The notes: a model not told the origin generated them from the sequence alone. A DNA stretch of 5,236 nucleotides from Candidatus Dadabacteria bacterium (GCA_003229065.1 QIHJ01000211.1:1-5236), one strand, 5' to 3'; positions 1 through 5,236 are shown, numbered from the stretch's first letter. A program made the numbers and translations.

Positions 1-969
1 GCCGCTTCGGGCATGGATGCCCTGGCTCCAAAGCTCAAACTCTGGGTGCTGCGCTTTAAGTATCTTGGCCCCGCTCTCTTTGTGCGTGTAGTCAAAAAAC
101 TGCTCTCCATTGCTAAAAGTGATATCGTCCCAGTATTCTTCTACTTCCTCTGCTTTGAGTCCTTTACCCCACGGAAAGGTAAGCTTCATATTGCTTCCGC
201 AGTAATATTCCACGTGACATTGTGCGCATACGTAAGAGCGCATCTCTGAGCGTGAAGCGTCTTCATTGGGGTCGTATTTAGTTGTCCTCGCACCCTCTCT
301 CCATTGTTCGATCGAAGGTGAATAAGGGGTTGGGGCATCAGATTCTGCCAGCGCCTGTATACCCTGAATAAATCCGGGTCTGGTAACACGGATTTCCATG
401 CTTTGTGGGTTATGGCAGTCAACGCACGACACAGGGTGGTCGTTCCCCATGTCTTTTAATTTCTGATTCAGGTCCGTGTATGAGTACTTATATGTCTCTT
501 CAAACCCCTTCATCGCATCTCCGTCGCCTAGTTCTCTGTACAGGGGCATGATAGATGCGTGGCAGTGCAGGCAGGAGCCCGTTTGCGGTTTTGTCTGCCG
601 TTCCGTATTCTCCTGGTCTTCCAGCATATAGGCATGGCCGCGCCTGTCACGATAGTCGATTGAAAACGCATAGCCATTGAACATTCGCTTGAGCGCCTCG
701 CTGCCGCCGTGGCCGCCAAAGCGGGTGCGTGTCGCAAGCGACGTCTTCTTATACGAGTCGTACTGTTTGGGCCAGTTGACCTTCCATTTCTCCGGATCGG
801 TATCTGTCTCCGTGACCTCGACGAGCCGGACGTATTCGTTTTTGCTCTCTGCTTTTCTTTGAATAATATTTACCAGAAGTGCCGTTACACCAGCGCTGAC
901 AACTGCTACAATAATTACAATAATTACTATCCCGGTCTTGGACCTCAGTATTGAAGAAGCTCCGCTCAT
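1..969 (-). CDS. nrfA: Cytochrome c nitrite reductase catalytic subunit NrfA, N-terminal part (3' end outside window)
   Basis: NrfA reduces nitrite to ammonium with six electrons in the periplasm. The 323 visible codons show a hydrophobic N-terminal anchor (about residues 12-36) with no obvious cleavage site. Three heme c sites follow: CLHCH (133-137), CVDCH (182-186) and CAQCH (248-252). The third is followed by VEYY, giving the calcium-site Glu254 and Tyr255. KAQH (305-308) supplies the other calcium ligands Lys305 and Gln307 and the active-site His308. Arg124, in a TxR context before heme 1, is the probable active-site arginine. In family order the first site is the catalytic heme, which in E. 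coli and Wolinella is CXXCK; here it is CXXCH, a known variant. Hemes 4 and 5 must lie beyond the left edge. ATG at 969 has AGGAGG nine bases upstream (979-984), within nrfH. Identity is very secure. Confidence 0.96.
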   Translation of the reverse strand, partial: MSGASSILRSKTGIVIIVIIVAVVSAGVTALLVNIIQRKAESKNEYVRLVEVTETDTDPEKWKVNWPKQYDSYKKTSLATRTRFGGHGGSEALKRMFNGYAFSIDYRDRRGHAYMLEDQENTERQTKPQTGSCLHCHASIMPLYRELGDGDAMKGFEETYKYSYTDLNQKLKDMGNDHPVSCVDCHNPQSMEIRVTRPGFIQGIQALAESDAPTPYSPSIEQWREGARTTKYDPNEDASRSEMRSYVCAQCHVEYYCGSNMKLTFPWGKGLKAEEVEEYWDDITFSNGEQFFDYTHKESGAKILKAQHPEFELWSQGIHARSG

Positions 970-971
970 TG

Positions 972-1466
972 CTAAATTCCTCCTTTCTCTTCCTTGCGCA
1001 GGGGTCCGCCGAGACCTACCTTTTCTCCATGCCCCACCGTTTGGTGGCAATGGACACAGCTTATGGCATCGGCGTCTGTCGTGCTCCCGTGCGTAAGGTT
1101 TTCTGTGATGCTGCTATGACAATATATACAATTTTTCTGAAGTATGCGGCTGTTCTTTTCCGTAATAGATATCGGCTCGTCAAAATCTTGCAGAGTAAAC
1201 GCCTTTGAGTGGTTGAAGCCGTTCTCAGCTTTAGAGATATATTTGTATATAGAGCTTTGCGGTAAATGGCACTGAACGCAGGTTGCCGCCGTGTGGTGGC
1301 TTGCTTTCTGCCAGGAGTCGAATTGCGGGCGCATAATATGGCAGTTCAGGCAGGCCTCGGGATTCTTGCTCAAGTAGGAGTGCCCTTCCCCGTAATAAAA
1401 AGTGAAGCTTCCGAGGCCGAGCATAATTCCAACTAAAATAACTAGTACTAACGTAGCCTTGTTCAT
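972..1466 (-). CDS. nrfH: Membrane-anchored tetraheme menaquinol dehydrogenase NrfH (NapC/NirT family)
   Basis: NrfH oxidises menaquinol at the outer face of the inner membrane and delivers electrons to NrfA. From ATG 1466 the protein has 164 residues, usual for NrfH. It has a short N-terminus, one transmembrane helix (about residues 5-24) and four heme sites: CLNCHIM (39-45), CVQCH (63-67), CIYCH (113-117) and CVHCH (137-141). The Met45 after the first site matches the unusual methionine ligand of NrfH heme 1. The block [18 protein letters not shown] (75-92) closely matches the region of Wolinella NrfH that includes the quinol-site lysine. The frame stays open upstream to a GTG at 1598, which would add 44 residues. 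I prefer 1466 because NrfH homologues begin just before the helix, although no strong Shine-Dalgarno sequence precedes it. It is followed by nrfA after 2 bp. Confidence 0.93.
   Translation of the reverse strand: MNKATLVLVILVGIMLGLGSFTFYYGEGHSYLSKNPEACLNCHIMRPQFDSWQKASHHTAATCVQCHLPQSSIYKYISKAENGFNHSKAFTLQDFDEPISITEKNSRILQKNCIYCHSSITENLTHGSTTDADAISCVHCHQTVGHGEKVGLGGPLRKEEKGGI
979..984 (-). promoter_or_regulatory. Ribosome binding site of nrfA inside the nrfH 3' end
   Basis: AGGAGG on the minus strand lies nine bases before the nrfA ATG and within the last codons of nrfH (Lys-Gly-Gly-Ile-stop). The reading is TAG, two bases, then ATG, so ribosomes ending nrfH are placed directly on the nrfA start. 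This arrangement suggests translational coupling of the two subunits. Confidence 0.85.
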
Positions 1467-1511
1467 GATAGAGTTTGGCTTCAAGCAACCGATTCTGTTG
1501 ACTGTTCTCTG

Positions 1512-1528
1512 TGCGGAGCCAAGCCGCA
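1512..1528 (-). repeat. Small inverted repeat in the nrfH leader
   Basis: TGCGG and CCGCA are perfect 5-bp arms around a 7-base loop, 46-62 bases before the preferred nrfH start. In a leader transcript this could form a small hairpin. It could equally be chance, and no regulator is recognised. The rest of the 1467-1739 region is AT-rich. It holds a second 5-bp inverted repeat (GCAAG/CTTGC, 1650-1665) and a GGAGG at 1616-1620 that does not sit at a usable distance from any in-frame ATG. Confidence 0.3.
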
Positions 1529-1679
1529 TAGTTAGACTACTTATTATTCTACCCGTATTATCTAAATAACAAGTTCCCCCTCTTAAGAAAAATGCCACTG
1601 TTCGCCTGCTTAGTGCCTCCTTTTGTTCTATACTCTCTCAACAGTTACGGCAAGTTATCTCTTGCTAGCTTATATATAT

Positions 1680-1726
1680 TTGTCTCAGCTTAGCTTTGTG
1701 GTAATATTCTCAGTCCGCAGTATTAT
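1680..1726 (+). promoter_or_regulatory. Candidate promoter of tRNA-His
   Basis: Two alternative sigma70-like arrangements lie just upstream of the tRNA. One is TTGTCT (1680-1685) with TAATAT (1702-1707), spacer 16. The other is TTGTGG (1696-1701) with TATTAT (1721-1726), spacer 19. Either would start transcription less than about 30 bases before the mature 5' end. The sequence alone does not decide between them. Confidence 0.4.
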
Positions 1727-1738
1727 GTTTAAATCAGT

Positions 1739-1814
1739 GGTGCGCGTAGCTCAGCCTGGTTAGAGCACTGGGTTGTGGCCCCAGAGGCCGCCGGTTCAAG
1801 TCCGGTCGCGCACC
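1739..1814 (+). tRNA. tRNA-His, anticodon GTG
   Basis: A full cloverleaf can be drawn. The acceptor stem is GTGCGCG (1740-1746) with CGCGCAC (1807-1813). The D stem is GCTC/GAGC around AGCCTGGTTA. The anticodon stem CTGGG/CCCAG (1768-1772, 1780-1784) encloses the loop TTGTGGC with anticodon GTG at 1775-1777. The variable loop has 5 bases. The T stem GCCGG/CCGGT encloses TTCAAGT. The extra G at 1739 pairs with discriminator C at 1814, the G-1:C73 pair that is the identity mark of histidine tRNAs. The 3' CCA is not encoded (the next bases are CGC), so a CCA-adding enzyme is needed. It is the only plus-strand gene here and is divergent from nrfHA. Confidence 0.97.
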
Positions 1815-1883
1815 CGCTTTAATTTATATAATATTAGAGACAAGTTGGGGATTCATTCAAGGTTTTTAGTTGGTGATATAAGT

Positions 1884-1920
1884 AATAGGCCAGTTTACTC
1901 AAATGCAATTTCAGCCTATT
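1884..1920. repeat. Inverted repeat downstream of tRNA-His
   Basis: AATAGGC (1884-1890) and GCCTATT (1914-1920) are perfect 7-bp arms separated by 23 bases, followed on the plus strand by an AT-rich but not T-only stretch. It might help end the tRNA transcript, but the loop is large and there is no clean T-tract, so a terminator call is not justified. The rest of 1815-1990 shows no gene. Confidence 0.3.
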
Positions 1921-1992
1921 TGATTTAATATTTGGTTTTGTACACGTATTCAGGGCACCTATTCATGCGAATCTTCTCGTTTTTAGTCCCTC

Positions 1993-2017
1993 AAAAAGCC
2001 TGGTGCTCGCCAAGGCT
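1993..2017 (-). terminator. Probable intrinsic terminator of the lipoprotein gene
   Basis: On the minus strand AGCCTTGG and CCAGGCT form a 7-bp stem with one bulged base and a 6-base loop (CGAGCA). The stem runs directly into a T-tract of about five bases. It lies about 65 bp beyond the stop codon of the leftward lipoprotein gene, where its transcript should end, and protects the convergent tRNA side. The T-tract is short, which limits confidence. Confidence 0.55.
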
Positions 2018-2081
2018 ATCCTTCTCTATATATAATTTAAACTTTGAACACTATTAACTTATATGCCTCCCTGATAATGAC

Positions 2082-2939
2082 TCAACATATGCCCTGGCAA
2101 GTGCAGTCAGAAGCAGGACTATCCCAACTGTCAAAAGTTATTTCTACTTCTCCCGAGGGAAAAGTGATTTCATCCATTCCCTCAAATTTAACGCAAGTCT
2201 CCTCGCCCGGACTCAGTGTGTTCGTTCCAAGACAGCTGTTGCGAAAACAAGATTCTGTTACAGTGGCACAGCTGTGGTAACACAGTAAAACGTCCGTATC
2301 ACCTACATTTTTAAGACCTATACCGCCTTCAGTAAAAGGTGCGAATACAGTAATGGTAGCGCTTCCACAGAACCTATCACCCACGTCCGGCATATAGTCG
2401 GTGGTTTTGCATTCTGCAGAGTCTATGTATAACCCTGCGGTACCAAACATTTCCACAGGTGGGTTATCTACACGTTCAGCCCAATACTGAAGGCCTAAGG
2501 TCGCATTTTCAGGTGCAACTTTCTTGACTTCATAAATCAGTTTTGAAGTTTCCTCGTCAAATTCAGCATTTAAGAGTTTTACGATCAACACAAAAGAATC
2601 GCCGCGTGCTCCGGATATATTTAGAGCAGCCTGTATTTCATCACCTTCTGCAAGGAGAGGGAAAGCAGCGATGAACGCGTTTATCGGGATCGTTTTGGAA
2701 ATGCGCTCGGGGTTATCCACGAAGGAAACTACATCATTTGCAACTCCGTTAAGGGTTAGAGTATATATTTCCTCCTCCCCCTCCTTAGCTATCAATGTCC
2801 CCGAATCCGCTGTGTGTACAAACATGTTTCTGGCCGATATGGCGCTGCTCATATCGTTTGCCGTAGAATCATTATTACATCCCCCAATATTTCCTATAGA
2901 AATTACTCCTAACATAATAACAGCGATTAACCTTTTCAT
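2082..2939 (-). CDS. Secreted lipoprotein with a cysteine-rich C-terminal region, function unknown
   Basis: The 285-residue product begins with Lys-Arg, a hydrophobic stretch and a lipobox IGGC (18-21), so Cys21 should be lipidated. The following Asn-Asn-Asp gives no strong sign of inner-membrane retention. Residues of about 45-150 resemble, from memory, a widespread uncharacterised secreted domain: YTLTLNGV (59-66), then F-x-D-x-P-E-R-I (73-80), and a later strand-rich part ending L-I-Y-E-V-K-K. The C-terminal part has ten cysteines: 177, 191, 220, 224, 231, 236, 249, 279, 281 and 285. This is an even number, suited to five disulfides or metal binding in the periplasm or on the surface. It is likely monocistronic, with its own promoter, ribosome binding site (GGAGAG, 2948-2953) and terminator. 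No enzymatic motif is recognised. Confidence 0.85.
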   Translation of the reverse strand: MKRLIAVIMLGVISIGNIGGCNNDSTANDMSSAISARNMFVHTADSGTLIAKEGEEEIYTLTLNGVANDVVSFVDNPERISKTIPINAFIAAFPLLAEGDEIQAALNISGARGDSFVLIVKLLNAEFDEETSKLIYEVKKVAPENATLGLQYWAERVDNPPVEMFGTAGLYIDSAECKTTDYMPDVGDRFCGSATITVFAPFTEGGIGLKNVGDTDVLLCYHSCATVTESCFRNSCLGTNTLSPGEETCVKFEGMDEITFPSGEVEITFDSWDSPASDCTCQGIC

Positions 2940-2947
2940 GTATGCTT

Positions 2948-2953
2948 CTCTCC
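2948..2953 (-). promoter_or_regulatory. Ribosome binding site of the lipoprotein gene
   Basis: GGAGAG on the minus strand lies eight bases before the ATG at 2939. This spacing supports the chosen start, which also puts a complete lipoprotein signal peptide at the N-terminus. Confidence 0.7.
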
Positions 2954-2981
2954 AATTAAATTATTACCTCATACTATTTTG

Positions 2982-3010
2982 ATTCTAAAGCAAATTTCAC
3001 CATAACTCAA
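2982..3010 (-). promoter_or_regulatory. Sigma70-type promoter of the lipoprotein gene
   Basis: TTGAGT (3005-3010) and TAGAAT (2982-2987) are separated by exactly 17 bases on the minus strand. Transcription would start near 2975, giving a leader of about 36 bases with the GGAGAG ribosome binding site near its end. Match to consensus is 4 of 6 at -35 and 5 of 6 at -10. No operator is evident. The stretch 3011-3209 upstream, towards the hydrolase stop, holds nothing I can name. Confidence 0.6.
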
Positions 3011-3209
3011 GGTATTTAAAGGCTATTAAGGCCGTACTCCTTCCCTTTTGTCAAGCTTGGTTTTAGTTGGAATTATCAAAAATTAAACGCTTCAGCGCCA
3101 CACTCCGTTTATTGGAAGAACTAATTCAAACAGGCTCTAACCTTGTCCAGCCAGAAGCTCACTTCAATCCCGCTTTTCTGCAAGTTTGGATAGAATTGTC
3201 TCAGGCAAT

Positions 3210-3980
3210 TCACGCGTGTCTGCTAATAAATTCTCGTACCAGCTGCAAAAACCTTTCAGGCGCATCTGCATGTACCCAGTGGCCGGCTTCCTCTATGATC
3301 TCAAGAGTCATGGCAGGAAAATGAGCTTTCAGCAGTGCCTCGCGCTCCCATACTCGGTACTCTGATCGGCCTCCTGCGATTACCAGCGTTGGTCCTTCGT
3401 AAACGGCTTCCTCTGGAAGCGAGAATGACTCCTCTTCCACATAGCGTCGCAATTCAGGAAGGTTACAGCGCCAGTAAAGCTCTCCCGTATCTTTCCGTTT
3501 TAAATTCTGGAGAAGAAACAGCCGCACCCCCGGATCGGGGATATTCGAGGAAATGGCTTTATTTGCCTGAGCCCGGCTGCTAATGGATTTCAGCTCAAGC
3601 CTGCTCAAAATATTTAATACATTGTGGAGGTTCCCTATTAAGCGCTCCGGTGCCGCATCGACCACCGTAAGGCTTGCAATCTCTGTTTCATCAGAGGTTG
3701 CCACGGCCATGGCTGCCTGAGCGCCCATTGAATGGCCTAACAGATGGGGCGGCTCATCACAGTTTTCCTCTATGAGCTCCAGAATGTCGCCCCGCATGGA
3801 GGCAATACTGTGCGGACCGTGAGGCGAATCCCCATGGTTTCGTAAATCAGGCACCAATACACGGAAGTTGGACGATAGCCTGCGCATGACGCGCTGCCAG
3901 TTCCGCGATGATCCCAGAAGCCCGTGCAGTATTACGACTTCAGGTCCCGAGGTCCCGGCATTTCTCAGGTTGAGCTTCAT
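3210..3980 (-). CDS. Alpha/beta hydrolase of the YbfF/ABHD11 esterase type
   Basis: This 256-residue cytoplasmic protein has no signal peptide. HGLLGS (19-24) forms the oxyanion-hole region, followed by DLRNHGDSP (45-53), a signature shared with E. coli YbfF and human ABHD11. GHSMGA (82-87) is the nucleophile elbow with Ser84. AGHWVHADAPE (232-242) carries catalytic His234. The strand near residue 200 ends in GGRSEY with no aspartate in the usual place. As in YbfF, the acid is more likely Asp108 in VVDAAP; this is inference. Length is normal. Family members hydrolyse small esters or acyl thioesters, but the natural substrate cannot be told. A weak ribosome binding site (GAG in AAGAGAAATT) precedes the ATG at 3980. 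It appears to be a single-gene unit. Confidence 0.88.
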   Translation of the reverse strand: MKLNLRNAGTSGPEVVILHGLLGSSRNWQRVMRRLSSNFRVLVPDLRNHGDSPHGPHSIASMRGDILELIEENCDEPPHLLGHSMGAQAAMAVATSDETEIASLTVVDAAPERLIGNLHNVLNILSRLELKSISSRAQANKAISSNIPDPGVRLFLLQNLKRKDTGELYWRCNLPELRRYVEEESFSLPEEAVYEGPTLVIAGGRSEYRVWEREALLKAHFPAMTLEIIEEAGHWVHADAPERFLQLVREFISRHA

Positions 3981-4054
3981 AATTTCTCTTTAATTTAAAT
4001 AACCTAACGTTTTAAAACTCAGATATTTGGGTACATTGTCTGTTCATCAATCGA

Positions 4055-4072
4055 GCTTGAACCGGATCAAGC
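4055..4072. promoter_or_regulatory. Near-perfect 18-bp palindrome resembling a Crp/Fnr-family operator
   Basis: GCTTGA and TCAAGC are perfect 6-bp arms around ACCGGA, whose inner CCGG is itself palindromic, so 16 of 18 positions are symmetric. Within it, 4057-4070 reads TTGAA-N4-ATCAA, one base from the Fnr/Dnr consensus TTGAT-N4-ATCAA. Its centre is about 84 bp upstream of the hydrolase ATG. An AT-rich possible -10 (4023-4028) would place it near -47, not the classic -41.5. A TATAAT at 4098-4103 on the minus strand has a poor -35; from there the palindrome would lie downstream of the start and could block transcription. A regulator cannot be named with certainty. Confidence 0.4.
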
Positions 4073-4108
4073 GCATCAAACTAATCATAATAAACCTATT
4101 ATAAAACT

Positions 4109-4255
4109 CTACAGTACCGCTCCTATCGAAAACCCGATTACGAGTGCGTCGTCTATATCGCTTCTGCCGTCGGGGTTTATTACTACTTGTATATACGGTA
4201 TTATGGTTTTATGGCGTAAGAAAATTACGGCATAGTGCAAGTCGTAAAGATTAAA
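4109..4255 (-). pseudogene. Remnant of the C-terminal end of an OprB-like outer-membrane porin
   Basis: An open stretch of 48 codons ends in TAG at 4109-4111 and has no plausible start. Residues 19-30 (IPYIQVVINPDG) followed by DDALVIGFSI (35-44) match the pattern I know from the end of carbohydrate-selective porins (P-x-x-Q-x-x-x-N-P-x-G, then D/A-L-V-x-G), and the product ends in leucine at a beta-strand-like terminus. The same frame continues upstream to about 4420 but is cut by TAA (4256-4258) and TGA (4295-4297). The part between the stops reads KNALGINPP, which may also be porin-derived. No intact porin lies beside it, so I read this as a decayed gene end. The family call is from memory of the motif and the fragment is short. 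Confidence 0.45.
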
Positions 4256-4259
4256 TTAA

Positions 4260-4279
4260 CTTGGCGGATTAATGCCAAG
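4260..4279 (-). terminator. Weak hairpin, possible terminator for the small membrane protein transcript
   Basis: CTTGGC and GCCAAG form a 6-bp stem with an 8-base loop; on the minus strand it is followed by TTAATTTAATCTTT. It lies about 140 bp beyond the 34-codon gene. The T-tract is interrupted, so this is only a candidate. Confidence 0.3.
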
Positions 4280-4418
4280 CGCGTTCTTATGGTATCAAAA
4301 GAAGAAGGAATAAGGGCCGGCACACCCTAGATAGGTTCTTAATTCCGGATTGATAGCGTTTTTTAAAACTCGCGGCTTAGATCCGTAATCTATGGGTAGT
4401 TTTACTCTGAAAGATATT

Positions 4419-4523
4419 CTAACTAAACCACAGATAAACCGAGAACACTCCGAACAACGCTAAAGCCAGAAGAAATAGAAACGCCCCCATCTTCTCCTGT
4501 TTTTTATCATACTGATCGCCCAC
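4419..4523 (-). CDS. Small single-helix membrane protein, 34 residues, possibly like oxidase subunit IIa
   Basis: The product starts MGDQYDKKQEK, a hydrophilic N-terminus with mixed charges. One hydrophobic segment follows (about residues 13-33, GAFLFLLALALFGVFSVYLW) and ends at Ser34. The GTG start at 4523 has AGGAGG ending six bases before it and a clear promoter at 4552-4581, so the gene is very likely real despite its size. The layout (charged start, Gly at helix entry, G-V-x-x-V-Y near the exit, 34 residues) recalls subunit IIa of ba3-type cytochrome oxidases (Thermus CbaD). No other oxidase gene is in the window, so this is a suggestion only. It could also be an accessory peptide of another membrane complex, or a small toxin-like peptide. 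Confidence 0.7.
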   Translation of the reverse strand: MGDQYDKKQEKMGAFLFLLALALFGVFSVYLWFS

Positions 4524-4527
4524 TAGA

Positions 4528-4534
4528 GCCTCCT
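4528..4534 (-). promoter_or_regulatory. Strong ribosome binding site deciding the GTG start of the 34-residue protein
   Basis: AGGAGGC on the minus strand is one of the best Shine-Dalgarno matches in the window and lies four to five bases before GTG 4523. The only internal ATG (4490) would remove the hydrophilic N-terminus and has an AGGAG too close to it, so GTG is preferred. Confidence 0.75.
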
Positions 4535-4547
4535 TTTACTGTCATAA

Positions 4548-4560
4548 TACTATTATAGTA
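4548..4560. repeat. Palindrome overlapping the -10 of the small-protein promoter
   Basis: TACTAT-T-ATAGTA is a perfect inverted repeat with 6-bp arms around one central base, centred on the TATAAT element. A repressor bound there would cover the -10. AT-rich palindromes also arise easily by chance around TATAAT. Confidence 0.35.
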
Positions 4561-4581
4561 CCATCCGGGGGTTTGAATCAA
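4552..4581 (-). promoter_or_regulatory. Sigma70-type promoter of the 34-residue membrane protein gene
   Basis: TTGATT (4576-4581) and a perfect TATAAT (4552-4557) are 18 bases apart on the minus strand. Transcription would begin near 4545, giving a leader of about 22 bases that contains the ribosome binding site. This is the best -10 match supported by a -35 in the window, so the small gene is probably expressed independently of the methyltransferase upstream. Confidence 0.7.
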
Positions 4582-4627
4582 TAGTTTTTATGTTTCAGCT
4601 TTTATTCTATCTGTTTAGCTTAATGCG

Positions 4628-5236
4628 TTATTTAACGCCCGCATAAGCGCAGAAGCATGAGTTTTTATGCAGTACGTCGACCTTATCGAACCCGACTCTC
4701 TTCATCAGTTCCATCTGATAAGTAAGACTCCTTGGCGAGTCTTCGATGTCTATATACCCGAACACCTTGTCGCGGTAACCCGCATCACCCAAGGTTTCTA
4801 AGTACTCACCGTAGCGCCTCCACATGCTCTGGTGTATAACATCGTGCTCATGGCATACGAGGTCGCTCACAAAGAGCGCTCCCCCGGGTTTTAGGAGGTC
4901 ATATATTTTCCTGAAGCAAAGCTCCCAGTCCGAGTCGTCCCTCAGGTGGTGTAGCACTGCCGCCGCCACAACCAGATCATAGTGCGAGCGGGGTAATGAA
5001 ATGTCCCTGAAATCACCATGATATGTCTTCACTTCGCCGACGTTCTCTTTCGATAACCGCTCTTTTGCCCGCTCCAGCATCGGGAGGCTCAAGTCCACCA
5101 AATCGCAGTTGAGTCCCGGTTTACCTCTTGCTATCATTATCGAGTTATTTCCTGCGCCGCACCCTATGTCCAGCATATTCTCCGCATCGGGTTTGACTGC
5201 CGCCGCAAGCTCCGATATAAGCTCGAGCATGATGGG
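4628..5236 (-). CDS. Class I SAM-dependent methyltransferase (5' end outside window)
   Basis: The frame is open to the right edge; the codons before the first visible ATG (5230) read Pro-Ile, so the true start probably lies outside. Numbered from that Met, the Rossmann-fold motifs are: motif I LDIGCGAG (20-27), which binds S-adenosylmethionine; an acidic strand end at Asp46 in DLVDLS; GDF (72-74); YDLVVAAAVLHHL (84-96); and LLKPGG (112-117). The C-terminal part (Q-M-E-L-M-K-R-V-G-F, then HKNSCFCAYAGVK) resembles the end of small-molecule or tRNA methyltransferases related to CmoA/UbiE-type enzymes. It lacks enough distinctive residues to name the substrate. Family members usually have about 220-250 residues, so roughly 20-50 are missing. 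The stop is TAA at 4628-4630; I see no clear terminator after it. Confidence 0.88.
   Translation of the reverse strand, partial: PIMLELISELAAAVKPDAENMLDIGCGAGNNSIMIARGKPGLNCDLVDLSLPMLERAKERLSKENVGEVKTYHGDFRDISLPRSHYDLVVAAAVLHHLRDDSDWELCFRKIYDLLKPGGALFVSDLVCHEHDVIHQSMWRRYGEYLETLGDAGYRDKVFGYIDIEDSPRSLTYQMELMKRVGFDKVDVLHKNSCFCAYAGVK

Noticed and set aside
972..1598. A 208-residue version of NrfH starting at GTG 1598
   Set aside because: NrfH homologues begin immediately before the membrane helix; a 44-residue polar extension ahead of it is atypical and the GGAGG upstream is badly spaced.
1739..1990. tRNA-His as an attachment site for an integrated element
   Set aside because: No integrase, no second copy of the tRNA 3' end in the downstream sequence, and no change to foreign-looking genes.
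2598..2606. Arg-Gly-Asp (RGD) in the lipoprotein, possible adhesion motif
   Set aside because: Three-residue motifs occur often by chance and nothing else in the protein suggests integrin-type binding.
3193..3211. Inverted repeat GAATTG/CAATTC at the hydrolase stop codon, possible terminator
   Set aside because: The stem is AT-rich, overlaps the stop codon and is not followed by a T-tract on the minus strand.
3067..3324. Plus-strand open frame of 85 codons reading LSKIKRFSATLRLLEELIQ...
   Set aside because: It begins at TTG right after a stop, has no ribosome binding site, overlaps the 3' end of the well-supported hydrolase gene, and shows no recognisable motif.
4087..4102. Inverted repeat ATAATA-AACC-TATTAT after the porin-like fragment
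   Set aside because: Pure A/T arms of six bases in an AT-rich region are expected by chance and would not form a stable hairpin.

Overview
This window reads as a chromosomal segment of a Gram-negative bacterium with anaerobic or facultative respiration. The signs are a periplasmic cytochrome c nitrite reductase pair (NrfH and NrfA), a probable outer-membrane lipoprotein and the remains of an outer-membrane porin. No single gene fixes the lineage. The CXXCH first heme site of NrfA and its uncleaved-looking N-terminal anchor would fit deltaproteobacteria-like groups or related candidate phyla, but that is inference only. Every protein gene is on the minus strand; only tRNA-His is on the plus strand.

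Layout from left to right. Positions 1-969 hold the N-terminal 323 codons of nrfA, which runs off the left edge. Immediately upstream, at 972-1466, is nrfH. The two form a tight operon: 2 bp separate them, and the nrfA ribosome binding site lies inside the last codons of nrfH. NrfH takes electrons from the menaquinol pool and passes them to NrfA, which reduces nitrite to ammonium. A region of about 270 bp (1467-1739) holds the nrfHA leader and the probable tRNA promoter. tRNA-His(GUG) is at 1739-1814. The region 1815-2081 carries no gene; it holds an AT-rich inverted repeat and an intrinsic terminator for the leftward gene.

At 2082-2939 is a lipoprotein with a cysteine-rich C-terminal third, preceded by a good sigma70-type promoter with 17-bp spacing and a Shine-Dalgarno sequence. 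At 3210-3980 is an alpha/beta hydrolase of the YbfF/ABHD11 type. The 647-bp stretch between it and the right-hand gene is not empty. It contains a near-perfect 18-bp palindrome resembling a Crp/Fnr-family site, a 48-codon fragment that looks like the C-terminal end of an OprB-type porin, and a 34-codon single-helix membrane protein gene with its own strong promoter and ribosome binding site. The right end (4628-5236) is a class I SAM-dependent methyltransferase whose start lies outside the window.

The items most worth a second look are the 34-residue membrane protein, the porin remnant, the Crp/Fnr-like palindrome and the cysteine-rich lipoprotein. I found no CRISPR array, insertion sequence, phage gene or defence system.
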